Assembly (NCBI RefSeq): GCF_015694465.1
Contig: NZ_JADQDO010000007.1
Location: 124,001 to 188,000, forward strand
Direction of reading: 5' to 3'
Length of the DNA stretch: 64,000 bases
Source: Microvirga alba
Lineage (GTDB): Bacteria; Pseudomonadota; Alphaproteobacteria; Rhizobiales; Beijerinckiaceae
A program made the position numbers and the translations under genes. The notes below the pieces were generated by a model. The model was not told where the DNA came from and made no database searches. It worked only from the letters and a program-made list of their open reading frames with translations. This document shows positions 25,413 to 33,638 of the stretch, piece after piece. The stretch's first letter is position 1, and the number at the start of each line of letters is the position of its first letter.

Positions 25413-25457
25413 TGGCGACCCCGGCAGGGCTCGAACCTGCGACCTACTGCTTAGAAG
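25413..25457 (-). repeat. Right attachment site (tRNA-Arg 3' half)
   Basis: The tRNA-side copy of the 45-bp direct repeat shared with 1608-1652. It runs from the CCA end to the last base of the anticodon loop. Confidence 0.95.
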
Positions 25458-25489
25458 GCAGTTGCTCTATCCAGCTGAGCTACGGGGCC
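25413..25489 (-). tRNA. tRNA-Arg (anticodon TCT), island integration target
   Basis: On the minus strand the 77-base sequence begins GGCCCCGTAGCTC and ends with GGGGTCGCCA (encoded CCA). The anticodon loop CTTCTAA gives TCT, reading AGA. All arms fold. The 3' half from the anticodon loop (25413-25457) is the right attachment repeat, identical to 1608-1652, so integration leaves the tRNA intact. Confidence 0.97.
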
Positions 25490-25509
25490 GTCGGTCTAGG
25501 CCCGGGGAG

Positions 25510-25815
25510 TTAGTGGGTCCAGGGGCCAACGCGATTGAATTTGAAATTGTCGGAATAGGCCATGGGGCGCCGCTTGGTCTCCTGCGGTTCCTCGACCCGG
25601 TATGCGATGCCCTCACGCTGGGCGTAGGCAACCGCCTCTTCCTTCGTATCGAACCACAACCGGAGCTGCTGGCGGGTGTCGGCGGAGCTCGTCCAGCCCA
25701 TGAGCGGCTCGATCTCGCGCGGCTTGTCCAGCTCGAAAACGAGGAGCCATTGCTTGGTCCGGGCCAGGCCGGACTGCATTGCGGATTTGGCGGGCTTGTA
25801 AATCCGTGCGGGCAT
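25510..25815 (-). CDS. ETC complex I subunit (NDUFS4-like)
   Basis: A 101-residue protein of the NDUFS4 (18-kDa) family: MPARIYKPAKSAMQSGLART, then WLLVFE, EPLMGWTSSADTRQQLRLWF, and ending in YSDNFKFNRVGPWTH. The W-T-S-S-x-D and the final F-x-x-x-x-x-x-P-W-T-H are hallmarks. In alphaproteobacteria it is an accessory subunit of NADH:ubiquinone oxidoreductase on the cytoplasmic face. It sits between tRNA-Arg and tRNA-Pro in the core chromosome. Confidence 0.93.
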   Translation of the reverse strand: MPARIYKPAKSAMQSGLARTKQWLLVFELDKPREIEPLMGWTSSADTRQQLRLWFDTKEEAVAYAQREGIAYRVEEPQETKRRPMAYSDNFKFNRVGPWTH

Positions 25816-25852
25816 CGGATCGGCACTTTCTCAAACGTTCAATCGGTGAAGA

Positions 25853-25929
<77 letters not shown>

Positions 25930-25990
25930 CCTTCGTCACCGAAGGGCTGTTGGCTATCACGAGCACCCCGGTTTCAGCAAGCTCCTAACG

Positions 25991-26458
25991 TCAACGCTTG
26001 AACAGGGGATGTTCAATCCGGTCGCCCGCCTTGATTCCGAGCCGCGAGGCCGTTCCGGCATTGAGTTCGAGAACCGCCAGGACCGGCTCGCCGGATGGAA
26101 TCGTGCGAGTCGACAGGGGTTCCGTGTTGGCGGCTATCCGCGCGATGGTCCCGTCGGGGCGGACAAACAGCATGTCCAGTGGGAGGTAGGTGTTCTGCAT
26201 CCACATGGAAACCGGCTCGACCCGGCCGAAATCGAACAGCATGCCCCGATCGGCAGGCATCGATCGGCGGTACATCAGGCCTTGCGCGCGATCCGCGTTG
26301 TTTCGGGCGACCTCGACCTGGAAGCTCTGCTTCTGCCCGCCCGAGAGGACAATTGTCAGGGATTCAAGAGCTTGGGCATAGGCCGCCGTAGCCGTCATGA
26401 CGCACAGGGCGATCACGCCGAAGACAGATGCGAGCCGCTGAGACACGACCGGGCTCAT
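25991..26458 (-). CDS. DUF192 family protein with signal peptide
   Basis: A 155-residue secreted or periplasmic protein: signal peptide (VFGVIALCVMTATAAYAQA) followed by the DUF192 domain, with RAQGLMYRRSMPADRGMLFDF, MWMQNTYLPLDMLFV and GDRI near the end. Function is unknown. ATG at 26458 overlaps the stop of the cold-shock gene by one base (ATGA), so the two form an operon; DUF192 often follows a cold-shock gene in Hyphomicrobiales. Confidence 0.88.
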   Translation of the reverse strand: MSPVVSQRLASVFGVIALCVMTATAAYAQALESLTIVLSGGQKQSFQVEVARNNADRAQGLMYRRSMPADRGMLFDFGRVEPVSMWMQNTYLPLDMLFVRPDGTIARIAANTEPLSTRTIPSGEPVLAVLELNAGTASRLGIKAGDRIEHPLFKR

Positions 26459-27078
26459 CAGTGCGAATGCGGGAGGTTCATGTCGGCCAACCGAACCTCG
26501 GCAGCCATGAGCCCCTTCGAGCCATCGCCGAAGCGGACGAAGACCTGCTCGCCGGGCTTCAGCTCCGCGATGCCGTAGCGCCGCAGCGTCTCCATGTGCA
26601 CGAAAATGTCCGGCTTTCCCTCTCCTTGCGTGAGGAAGCCGAAGCCGCGCAGGCGATTGAACCATTTCACGATGGCCGGCTCCAGCCCGCTCGTCGGCAC
26701 CACCTGGACATGGGTGCGCGGCAGCGGAAGCTCGGAGGGGTGAAGCGCCGTCGAATCGTCGAGCGACACCACGCGGGATGCCTGGAAACCCCGGGGGCGT
26801 TTCACAGCCTCGACCACGATCCGGGCCCCTTCATTGGCGGCCTGATAGCCGTCCCGGCGGAGGCAGGTGACGTGCAGCAGCACGTCCGGCATACCGTTGT
26901 CGGGTACGATGAAGCCGAATCCCTTGGCGACATCGAACCATTTGATCCGGCCGCTAACCTGAATGAGTTCGAGGGCATTCTCTTCCGCGACAGACTGGGA
27001 AGCCTCACGGCGCCCCTTTTCGAAAGAGGAGCCCTCCTCTCGAAGGTTGAGTGAGTTGGTGCCGTAATCGCTAGCCAT
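26458..27078 (-). CDS. Two-domain cold-shock protein
   Basis: A 206-residue protein with two cold-shock domains. The first is VSGRIKWFDVAKGFGFIVPD (about residues 41-105) and the second is PAIVKWFNRLRGFGFLTQGE with DIFVHMETLRRYG (about 132-195). Both carry the RNP1-like KGFGF/RGFGF and the RNP2-like VHV or FVHM strands that bind single-stranded RNA or DNA. Start ATG 27078 is chosen because residues upstream are not family-like. It is the first gene of a pair with the DUF192 gene. Confidence 0.9.
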   Translation of the reverse strand: MASDYGTNSLNLREEGSSFEKGRREASQSVAEENALELIQVSGRIKWFDVAKGFGFIVPDNGMPDVLLHVTCLRRDGYQAANEGARIVVEAVKRPRGFQASRVVSLDDSTALHPSELPLPRTHVQVVPTSGLEPAIVKWFNRLRGFGFLTQGEGKPDIFVHMETLRRYGIAELKPGEQVFVRFGDGSKGLMAAEVRLADMNLPHSH

Positions 27079-27199
27079 GAAAAAACCCAGACTCGAAACA
27101 AGAACCCGATTCTTAACGATAGGATAACATTGTCCGGTTTGAGGGGAAGTCCGAAACGGCCTTCGGGCGACGATGTTTTTGGGGGTAGGAGCGCCCGCC

Positions 27200-27952
27200 T
27201 CAGATAAGTCCCGGCAAAACCTGGCCAATTTCCGCATGGACGACAAGATCGGCGATGTCGTCGAGGGGTGTCGGCTCCCGGTTCACGATCACCAGCTTCG
27301 CCCCATTCTCCTTCGCGAGCGCGGGAAATCCGGCGGCCGGATAAACGACGAGGGATGATCCGACCACGAGAATGAGGTCGCAGGTCAAAGCGAGCTTCTG
27401 GGCCTTTCGCATCGGCTCCTGCGGCATCGACTGGCCGAAGGAGATGGTCGCGGATTTAACGACCCCGCCGCAGGCCTTGCAGGTCGGCGGGTTGCCGCTG
27501 GCCTCGAATTGGGCCCTGACCTCACGCAGGTCGTGACGGCTTCGGCAGTCGAGGCATGCCGCGTAGGTGCCGTTGCCATGTAATTCTATGACCTGATGAT
27601 CCGCGAGGCCGGACGCCTGATGGAGCCCATCTATATTCTGCGTGATCACGGCGGGCATGCGGCCCGATGAGATAAGCGCGGCGATGGCAAGATGCCCCTG
27701 GCTCGGCCGTGCGCCCTGATAAAGATCGTCCATGACGAATTTTCGCCGCCAAGCCTCCCGCCTCGCCTCGACATCCTGGAGAAACACATCGAAGGGGATC
27801 GGCTTGTTGCGCATCCACGGGCTGTCCGGAGAGCGAAAGTCGGGCACGCCGCTCTCGGTCGAGATGCCGGCGCCGGTGAAACCGGCGACGAGGCGGGCCT
27901 CCTCGATCATTTCCTGCAGATCGGCGATTGACGCGGCAAGGCTATCGGTCAT
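27200..27952 (-). CDS. Sirtuin-type NAD-dependent protein deacylase
   Basis: A 250-residue SIR2-family enzyme. GAGIS at residues 27-31 and the QNID at 105-108 bind NAD; His125 in IELHGN is the catalytic base. Four zinc cysteines are at 133, 136, 158 and 161 (CLDC, CKAC). It removes acyl groups from lysines, releasing O-acyl-ADP-ribose and nicotinamide. Which acyl group it prefers is not readable here. It stands alone, divergent from the membrane acyltransferase-like gene at 28022. Confidence 0.93.
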   Translation of the reverse strand: MTDSLAASIADLQEMIEEARLVAGFTGAGISTESGVPDFRSPDSPWMRNKPIPFDVFLQDVEARREAWRRKFVMDDLYQGARPSQGHLAIAALISSGRMPAVITQNIDGLHQASGLADHQVIELHGNGTYAACLDCRSRHDLREVRAQFEASGNPPTCKACGGVVKSATISFGQSMPQEPMRKAQKLALTCDLILVVGSSLVVYPAAGFPALAKENGAKLVIVNREPTPLDDIADLVVHAEIGQVLPGLI

Positions 27953-28021
27953 GAAGCTAATATAGGAGCGGCAGGACTGATCGTAACGCCCTCCCCCTTG
28001 TCATGCACGGGACGAACGCCG

Positions 28022-28996
28022 GTGAAAGCAGATTCCCTTCAGGCTCAGGCCACCGCCTCCCAACGCTGGGACGCCATCGATGTGGCCCGCGGCCTCGCGA
28101 TCTGCGCCATGATCACCTACCATTTCAGTTGGGACCTGAGCTTCCTCAACCTGATCGGGACGAATATCGTCCAGATCCCTGCCTGGCGCTGGTTCGCGCG
28201 CATCATCGCGGGGTCGTTTCTGTTTCTGGCCGGCGTCGGGCTGGTCCTGGCCCACGCCCAAGGCCTGCGGCGGAAACCGTTCCTGCGGCGACTTGCGAAA
28301 GTCGGCGGCGCGGCTCTCCTCATCACGCTGGTGACGTTCTTCGCCTTTCCCGAGAGCTACATCTTTTTCGGCATTTTACATTGCATCGCCGTGTCGAGCG
28401 TTCTCGCTCTGCCGTTCTTGCGGCTGCATCCTGCCCTCACTCTAGCGGTTTCCGTATTCTGCCTCGCCGCGCCTTCGATCCTGACAAGCCCCGTCCTCGA
28501 TCAGCCCTGGCTCGATTGGCTCGGCCTGGGATCGTCCGCCCCCGTGACGAACGATTATGTTCCGATCTTTCCCTGGTTCGGATTGGTGCTCTTGGGAGTC
28601 GCCCTCGCCAAGGCGCTGCTGCCGCGCCGCGAGACGATGGCGCTCGCTCGATGGCGCGGCGGGAGCACCCTTTCACGATCCCTGATCTGGGCCGGCCGCA
28701 AGAGCCTGCCGATCTATCTGCTGCACCAGATCGTGCTGCTGGCCCTGCTCTACGGTGTCCTGCAAATCACCGGCCCGAGCCCCATGGCCGAGGCCCGGCC
28801 TTTCATCGCTGAATGCGAAGCAAGCTGCGCGGACCAGAACGGGCAGCCCGGGCTCTGCCGCGCCACCTGTTCCTGCATCGTCCAGACGCTTCGCGAAAGC
28901 GACGTATGGAAGCGGGTCCTCAGAAACGAGGTCAGCTCCGAAGACGAGACGCAGATCTCAAGAACGGCGCAGCAATGCCTGCGCAAAGCTCCATAG
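28022..28996 (+). CDS. DUF1624-like (heparan-alpha-glucosaminide N-acetyltransferase-type) membrane protein
   Basis: A 324-residue integral membrane protein of the DUF1624/HGSNAT-like family. It opens with RWDAIDVARGLAICAMITYH, which holds the family's R-G-x-A and the YHF. About seven or eight transmembrane helices follow (for example IIAGSFLFLAGVGLVL, AALLITLVTFFAF, LILLGVALAKALL), and the last GRKSLPIYLLHQIVL is the family end. A Cys-rich tail (CEASCADQNGQPGLCRATC) is unusual. The start is uncertain: GTG 28022 with GGGACGA upstream is preferred over TTG 27998. Confidence 0.75.
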   Translation: MKADSLQAQATASQRWDAIDVARGLAICAMITYHFSWDLSFLNLIGTNIVQIPAWRWFARIIAGSFLFLAGVGLVLAHAQGLRRKPFLRRLAKVGGAALLITLVTFFAFPESYIFFGILHCIAVSSVLALPFLRLHPALTLAVSVFCLAAPSILTSPVLDQPWLDWLGLGSSAPVTNDYVPIFPWFGLVLLGVALAKALLPRRETMALARWRGGSTLSRSLIWAGRKSLPIYLLHQIVLLALLYGVLQITGPSPMAEARPFIAECEASCADQNGQPGLCRATCSCIVQTLRESDVWKRVLRNEVSSEDETQISRTAQQCLRKAP

Positions 28997-29034
28997 AGCA
29001 TGATCAGAACAAGCGGAAACATGATCAAGCTCTA
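28994..29034. repeat. Palindromic intergenic element between convergent genes
   Basis: TAGAGCATGATCA and its near-perfect complement TGATCAAGCTCTA (12 of 13 pairs) flank a 15-base loop. It overlaps the stop codons of both convergent genes. The sequence resembles the TAGAGCATGATC palindromes common in Hyphomicrobiales intergenic regions, and may also act as a bidirectional terminator. Confidence 0.65.
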
Positions 29035-30081
29035 GGAACCAACCACGTTCAGGCGGCCTTCGCCGGCCGCCCCCTCGCGCTCCGAGCGCGCCTCCGCCAG
29101 AAGGCAAAGAAGCTCGAAGGCGATGGACGCGCCCACGAGCGCGGTTCCGCCGGATTGATCGAGCGGCGGGGAGACTTCCACCATGTCCGCGCCGATCAGG
29201 TTCAGGCGCCGGAAGCCGCGCACGAGTTGAAGGGCCTCGCGGCTCGTGAACCCGCCGATTTCCGGCGTGCCGGTCCCCGGCGCGAAGGCGGGATCGATGG
29301 AATCGATGTCGAAGGTGAAATAGGTCCGCCCCGTGCCGACGACGCGGCGCGCTTCGGCGATGGCATAGGGAATGCCTTTTTCCGCGACCTCTTCCATGTC
29401 GATGATGCGGATGCCCTGATCGAGCGCCCAGTCACGCTCGTCGGTGGAATACATCGTGCCACGGATTCCGATCTGCACCATGCGCTTGGGATCGAGCACG
29501 CCATCCTCGATGGCGCGGCGGAACGGCGTGCCGTGGGTCAGCTTCTGCCCGCCGAAATAGGTATCCCCCGTGTCGCTGTGGGCATCCACATGGATCAGGC
29601 CGAGCGGCTGTTCCGCGCCGAGGGCGCGCAGGATCGGATAGGAGATGATGTGATCGCCGCCGACGGAGAGAGGGGTGACGCCACCCTTGTGCAGATAGGC
29701 CACCTCGGCCTCGATCCGGCGCAAGGTGTCCTGCACGTCGATCGGGTTGACCGCCACATCGCCCACATCCGCGCAGGCGCACAATTCATAGGGCGCCACC
29801 AGCGTCCCGTAATTGACGAGGCGCATCAGTGAGGACGCCTCGCGCACCTGGCGCGGGCCAAGGCGCGTGCCGGGCCGGTTCGTCGTCGCTCCGTCGAACG
29901 GAATGCCGAGAAGCGCGATGTCGATCTCGCCCGGAGCCTGCGTCGGTGCAATGTGCGGCAAACGCATGAAGGTCGAAATGCCGGCAAAGCGCGGCACCAC
30001 CATGCCCGACAGCGGTTGATAGGCCTCCAGGCGCTCCCGGCGGCTGCGGTGATCAGTCTTCTGCTTCAGGTTCTGAGCCAT
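29032..30081 (-). CDS. speB: Agmatinase/ureohydrolase-family enzyme
   Basis: A 349-residue manganese ureohydrolase. Metal-binding motifs are VGGDHIISYP, VDAHSDTGD and FDIDSIDPAFAPGTGTPE. Members cleave agmatine, arginine or guanidino acids to urea and an amine. The long form and the DIDSIDP variant fit the agmatinase branch, but placement after ornithine aminotransferase and an Lrp-type regulator fits arginine or guanidino acid breakdown. The gene lies 18 bases after rocD on the same strand, so they are probably one transcript. Substrate is not settled by sequence. Confidence 0.88.
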   Translation of the reverse strand: MAQNLKQKTDHRSRRERLEAYQPLSGMVVPRFAGISTFMRLPHIAPTQAPGEIDIALLGIPFDGATTNRPGTRLGPRQVREASSLMRLVNYGTLVAPYELCACADVGDVAVNPIDVQDTLRRIEAEVAYLHKGGVTPLSVGGDHIISYPILRALGAEQPLGLIHVDAHSDTGDTYFGGQKLTHGTPFRRAIEDGVLDPKRMVQIGIRGTMYSTDERDWALDQGIRIIDMEEVAEKGIPYAIAEARRVVGTGRTYFTFDIDSIDPAFAPGTGTPEIGGFTSREALQLVRGFRRLNLIGADMVEVSPPLDQSGGTALVGASIAFELLCLLAEARSEREGAAGEGRLNVVGS

Positions 30082-30099
30082 GATGTCCCGGTCCTTAAC

Positions 30100-31299
30100 T
30101 TAGTGAATGGCGCGGGCGAAAACCCGCTCGATGCGTTCCATGCCCCAGTCGATTTCATCGCGGGTGATCGTGAGCGGCGGCGCAAAGCGCAGGACCGTGC
30201 CGTGTGTGTCTTTCGACAACACGCCGTCCGCAAGCAACGCGTCGCACACCGCCCGAGCGGAGACGACGTTGGTATCGACTTCCACGCCGATCCAGAGACC
30301 ACGGCCGCGCACCTCCTTGACGATGTTGCTCCGCATGGAGCGCAGGCGCTCCATGAGATAACCGCCCATTTCGGCGCTGCGCTCGACGAGTTGCTCCTCT
30401 TCGATCACCGCGAGCGCTTCCAATCCGATCCGCGCGGCAAGAGCGTTGCCGCCGAAGGTGGAGCCGTGGGAACCGGGATCGAAGACCTTCATCAAGTCGC
30501 GTGTGCCGACGAAGGCCGAAACGGGATAGACGCCACCGCCGAGGGCCTTGCCGAGGATGAGACCGTCGGGGCGAATGTTCTCATGCTGGTGGGCGAACCA
30601 GCGCCCTGTCCGGCCAAGTCCCGATTGAACTTCATCGAGGATGAGAAGAACGTTGTGCCGGTCGCAAAGGGCCCGAAGCTCCCTCAAGTACCCGTCGGGC
30701 GGGACCACGATGCCCGCTTCGCCCTGAATGGGCTCGATCAGAACCGCGCAGGTGTTCTCGGTGATCGCATCCGCGACCGCTTGCGCGTCGCCGAACGGGA
30801 CGAGCTTGAAGCCGCCCGCGAACGGACCGAAACCGTCCCGATAGGATTCATCCGAGGAGAAACCCACGATCGTGGTGGTTCGGCCGTGGAAATTGTTTTC
30901 CGCAACAATGATTTCCGCGCGATTATTCGGAATGTTCTTGAGGCGGTAGCCCCAACGCCGAGCGGCCTTGATCGCCGTCTCGACCGCCTCCGCGCCGGTG
31001 TTCATAGGCAACGCCATGTCGAGGCCGGTCACGCGCACCAGACGATCCAGAAAGGGACCGAGCACCTCGGTATGGTAAGCGCGGCTCGTGACGGCGAGGG
31101 TCGATGCCTGCTCCATCATGGCCTTGAGAATGCGCGGATGCCCGTGACCGAGGCTGACGGCCGAATAGGCGCTCATCATATCGAGATAGCGCCGCCCTTC
31201 GATGTCTTTCGCCCACACCCCTTTTGCCTCCCGCAGCACGACGGGCAAGGGGTCGTAGTTCGCAGCGGTGACCGATTTTTCGAGCGCGATGTGATCCAT
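30100..31299 (-). CDS. rocD: Ornithine aminotransferase
   Basis: A 399-residue class III PLP aminotransferase of ornithine-oxoacid transaminase type. PLP Lys is in LGKALGGGVYPVSAF, the dimer motif is LILDEVQSGLGRTG, and TGAEAVETAIKAARRWGY is the conserved phosphate loop. The start at 31299 (MDHIALEKSV) is set by a GGAGG six bases upstream. It makes glutamate-5-semialdehyde from ornithine, the second step of arginine breakdown by the arginase route. The following ureohydrolase gene would supply ornithine or related compounds. Confidence 0.93.
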   Translation of the reverse strand: MDHIALEKSVTAANYDPLPVVLREAKGVWAKDIEGRRYLDMMSAYSAVSLGHGHPRILKAMMEQASTLAVTSRAYHTEVLGPFLDRLVRVTGLDMALPMNTGAEAVETAIKAARRWGYRLKNIPNNRAEIIVAENNFHGRTTTIVGFSSDESYRDGFGPFAGGFKLVPFGDAQAVADAITENTCAVLIEPIQGEAGIVVPPDGYLRELRALCDRHNVLLILDEVQSGLGRTGRWFAHQHENIRPDGLILGKALGGGVYPVSAFVGTRDLMKVFDPGSHGSTFGGNALAARIGLEALAVIEEEQLVERSAEMGGYLMERLRSMRSNIVKEVRGRGLWIGVEVDTNVVSARAVCDALLADGVLSKDTHGTVLRFAPPLTITRDEIDWGMERIERVFARAIH

Positions 31300-31397
31300 G
31301 GGTGCCTCCATGGACAAGGTTAAACGCACCCCGTTCCCGATGAGGCTGAAATCCTAGATCATCACAGCCAATTCTGTCGTGGGAGCCTTTGCGGTGG

Positions 31398-31913
31398 TCA
31401 ATCCCCGCTGTCCAGGACCGGGTAGCCCTCGAAGGCCTTGAGGGTCTTCAGAACGAAGGTCGTATGAATGCGGCCAATGCCGAAGCTGGGATCGGCGAGG
31501 AACGCCTCGGTCATGGTTTCATAGGCGGCGAGCGTCGGCGCAACGATCCGGGCGATATAGTCATATTCACCGTTGACGACCTGCAACTCGACCACGGACG
31601 GATGAGCGCAGAACGCCCGCTCCAGCCGTTGCCGTGCGCTGACGGAGGGATCGCGCATGCTGATCCCGGCGAGCGCGATGATGTCGTGCCCCAGGGCCGC
31701 AGGCTCCACCAAAGCCGTATAGCCGCGGATGATGCCTTTCTGCTCCAGGCGCTTCACGCGCTCCAGGCAGGGACGCGGCGACAGCCCCACACGTTCGGAC
31801 AAGGCCTGATAGGTGATGCGACCACTCTGCCGAAGGGCCTCGAGGATTGCGAGGTCGATCCGGTCGAGGGTGCCTTTTGCGCTACGGCCGAGCGGCTTGG
31901 TGGGCGGCTTCAT
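31398..31913 (-). CDS. Lrp/AsnC-family regulator next to rocD
   Basis: A 171-residue Lrp/AsnC regulator with an N-terminal winged helix (LDRIDLAILEALRQSGRITY, VGLSPRPCLERVKRLEQKGI) and a C-terminal RAM ligand domain (VVNGEYDYIARIVAPTLAAY). Such regulators sense amino acids. It lies on the same strand upstream of rocD with 98 bases between, so it likely controls rocD-speB in response to arginine or ornithine. Which ligand is used cannot be read here. Confidence 0.9.
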   Translation of the reverse strand: MKPPTKPLGRSAKGTLDRIDLAILEALRQSGRITYQALSERVGLSPRPCLERVKRLEQKGIIRGYTALVEPAALGHDIIALAGISMRDPSVSARQRLERAFCAHPSVVELQVVNGEYDYIARIVAPTLAAYETMTEAFLADPSFGIGRIHTTFVLKTLKAFEGYPVLDSGD

Positions 31914-32217
31914 GATGTCTCTCGAAACATATTGCGCTCTCCGCGATCGACGCCATCGCCGCGCGGTCGAGCGCGTCTCTATCGTACCATCACCAAGCGG
32001 CGCAATTCCATGTTGCCATCAACCACCAATCAGGATGCCAGCAAAGTAATTATCGACGGTTGTTTTTAGGAATATTTGGACCGATGTGTTTGTTGTTATA
32101 TTATAGCGATATGGCAATGTTGGATTGTAATATTTTTTCAACTCAAAAGATATAGCGTTTCAATCTAACCTAGCGTAATTGATGTATAACGTTACGTAAA
32201 ACAGCTAGGGGGCAACC
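31914..32217. promoter_or_regulatory. AT-rich promoter region between Lrp gene and the PKS cluster
   Basis: No gene is supported. 32040-32217 is strikingly AT-rich for this genome (runs such as ATATTATAGCGATATGG), with the palindrome AACGTT at 32187 and TATAACGTTACGT nearby. It would hold promoters for the divergent Lrp gene and for the ACP gene, and the base composition suggests a silenced or horizontally acquired cluster start. Confidence 0.5.
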
Positions 32218-32499
32218 ATGACTTCGAGTGCGCAGTCTCACGTCCTGACGCAGGTCACCGACCTGTGCAGAACCATCCTCGATAAGGGGGCCCCGAATAT
32301 TGAGCCGGGAATGTCGCTCACGCGAGATCTCGGCTTCGACTCGATGCAGTTGATGCAGTTCTTCGCCGGGATCGAGACCCACTACCCCGCCATCGTGCTG
32401 GAGGATTGGTTTATCGCTCACTACGCCGGGGCGCGGGACACGGTCGGCAGCGTTGCCGACTACGTCGCGAGCGCCCTGCATCAAGTGGCCGCGGAGTAG
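32218..32499 (+). CDS. Acyl carrier protein of the type III PKS cluster
   Basis: A 93-residue acyl carrier protein. Ser42 in DLGFDSMQLMQF is the phosphopantetheine attachment site; the DSM form replaces the usual DSL. Helices flank it. Being directly before a type III PKS (4-base gap) and a fatty acyl-AMP ligase, it probably carries a fatty acyl chain loaded by the ligase and hands it to the synthase. It is not the housekeeping AcpP, which is normally shorter and more acidic. Confidence 0.88.
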   Translation: MTSSAQSHVLTQVTDLCRTILDKGAPNIEPGMSLTRDLGFDSMQLMQFFAGIETHYPAIVLEDWFIAHYAGARDTVGSVADYVASALHQVAAE

Positions 32500-32503
32500 A
32501 ACC

Positions 32504-33562
32504 ATGCTCGGCAACAACTCTGCTCTTCCAACCTTCGTCGGCCTTTCTTCGGCGGTTCCCAGGCAAGCCTTCGACCAGGAAACGCTTTGGGACAACGTGT
32601 TCGACCAGTGGTACGCGGAAATTCCGGATGCCCGCGACATCGGAACCCTCACGCGAGTGCGCAAACGGCACATGGCCTGGAACCCGGCGCTCGACGTCGG
32701 ACATAAAACCCGTGGCATCGGCGAGCGCATGAAAGCCTTTGCCGGAATCGTCGAGGAGGTCGCAGGCGAAGCCGTCGAAGACCTTCTGGACGCGACCAGA
32801 TCGAAGGATATCGGCAGCATCGTGATGGCGAGCAGCTCGGGCTATTACGGCCCGACACCGGACTATTTCCTCGCCAAGCGGTTCGGCTTCAAACCCAATG
32901 TCCGCCGCACCTTCATCGGCCATATGGGGTGTTTTGCCGCCTTCAATGTCATCAAGACGGCCATCGATTCCGTCGTGACGCGCCCGGATGAATACACCAT
33001 CGGTGTCTGCGCCGAATTCAGCAGCCTGCATTTCCGGCCCGAAGCGAGCCGCGAACAGGCAATCGTCCACAATCTGTTCGGGGATGCGGTCGGCGCGTTC
33101 ACGATGGCCATGCGGGAGCCGGGCCACGGCCCCCAAATCCTCGCCACGCACACGCACCAGTCCTACGAGACGTCGGACATGATGACCTTGTCCATTCTGG
33201 ACGACGGCATCCGGATGACGCTCTCTCCCTATGTGCCCTTCGTCATCGCCAGCCTCATCAATGAGTTCGTCGAGGACCTGTGCGCAGCGGCATCCGTCGA
33301 TCCGGCCAAGATCAAACACTGGGCGATCCATCCCGGCGGCCCGAAGATCGTCGATCTCGTCGCGCAGAAGCTTAACATTTCGGACCGCCAACTCGAAGCG
33401 ACGTGGCATGTCCTGAGCGAGTACGGCAACTGCGCATCCGCCACCGTGCTCCTCGTGCTCGATCACCTCATCAAGCACGACAGGCCACAGGCGGGCGAAC
33501 TCGGCATCATGCTGGCCTTCGGCCCAGGGCTGACCCTGGAAGGCGCCCTGCTTCGTTTCTAG
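32504..33562 (+). CDS. Type III polyketide synthase (chalcone/alkylresorcinol synthase family)
   Basis: A 352-residue ketosynthase of the chalcone-synthase fold. The triad is Cys143 (IGHMGCFAAFN), His276 (HWAIHPGGPKIVD) and Asn309 (SEYGNCASATVLLVLDHL); the IHPGGP and EYGN..SATV..VLD motifs distinguish it from KAS III. Residues AFGPGLTLEGALLRF close the protein as in this family. It would extend a starter with malonyl-CoA to give a pyrone, resorcinol or phloroglucinol product. The ACP and FAAL neighbours suggest a fatty acyl starter. Confidence 0.88.
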   Translation: MLGNNSALPTFVGLSSAVPRQAFDQETLWDNVFDQWYAEIPDARDIGTLTRVRKRHMAWNPALDVGHKTRGIGERMKAFAGIVEEVAGEAVEDLLDATRSKDIGSIVMASSSGYYGPTPDYFLAKRFGFKPNVRRTFIGHMGCFAAFNVIKTAIDSVVTRPDEYTIGVCAEFSSLHFRPEASREQAIVHNLFGDAVGAFTMAMREPGHGPQILATHTHQSYETSDMMTLSILDDGIRMTLSPYVPFVIASLINEFVEDLCAAASVDPAKIKHWAIHPGGPKIVDLVAQKLNISDRQLEATWHVLSEYGNCASATVLLVLDHLIKHDRPQAGELGIMLAFGPGLTLEGALLRF

Positions 33563-33564
33563 AG

Positions 33565-33612
33565 CCTTTTTTCCGCAAACGTGGACACCGGTTTTGCGAA
33601 AGCAAAACGTCT
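33565..33612. repeat. Hyphomicrobiales-type intergenic hairpin element
   Basis: The gap between the PKS and ligase genes holds CCGCAAACGTGGACACCGG followed by GTTTTGC-GAAA-GCAAAAC (33591-33608), a perfect 7-bp stem with a GAAA loop. The CCGCAAA..GTGG..CCGGTTTTGC composition is common in intergenic repeats of this order. It may weaken readthrough from the synthase into the ligase. Confidence 0.6.
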
Positions 33613-33638
33613 AGACCGCCCATCCGCGAGACATCACC

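Noticed and set aside
28813..29832. A long + frame over the agmatinase-family gene
   Set aside because: Antisense shadow of the ureohydrolase, whose GGDH, DAHSD and DIDSIDP motifs are on the minus strand.
32504..33562. Calling the synthase a FabH-type KAS III
   Set aside because: The His lies in IHPGGP and the Asn in EYGN followed by ATVLLVLD, the type III PKS pattern; the KAS III HQAN and NTSAAS motifs are absent.
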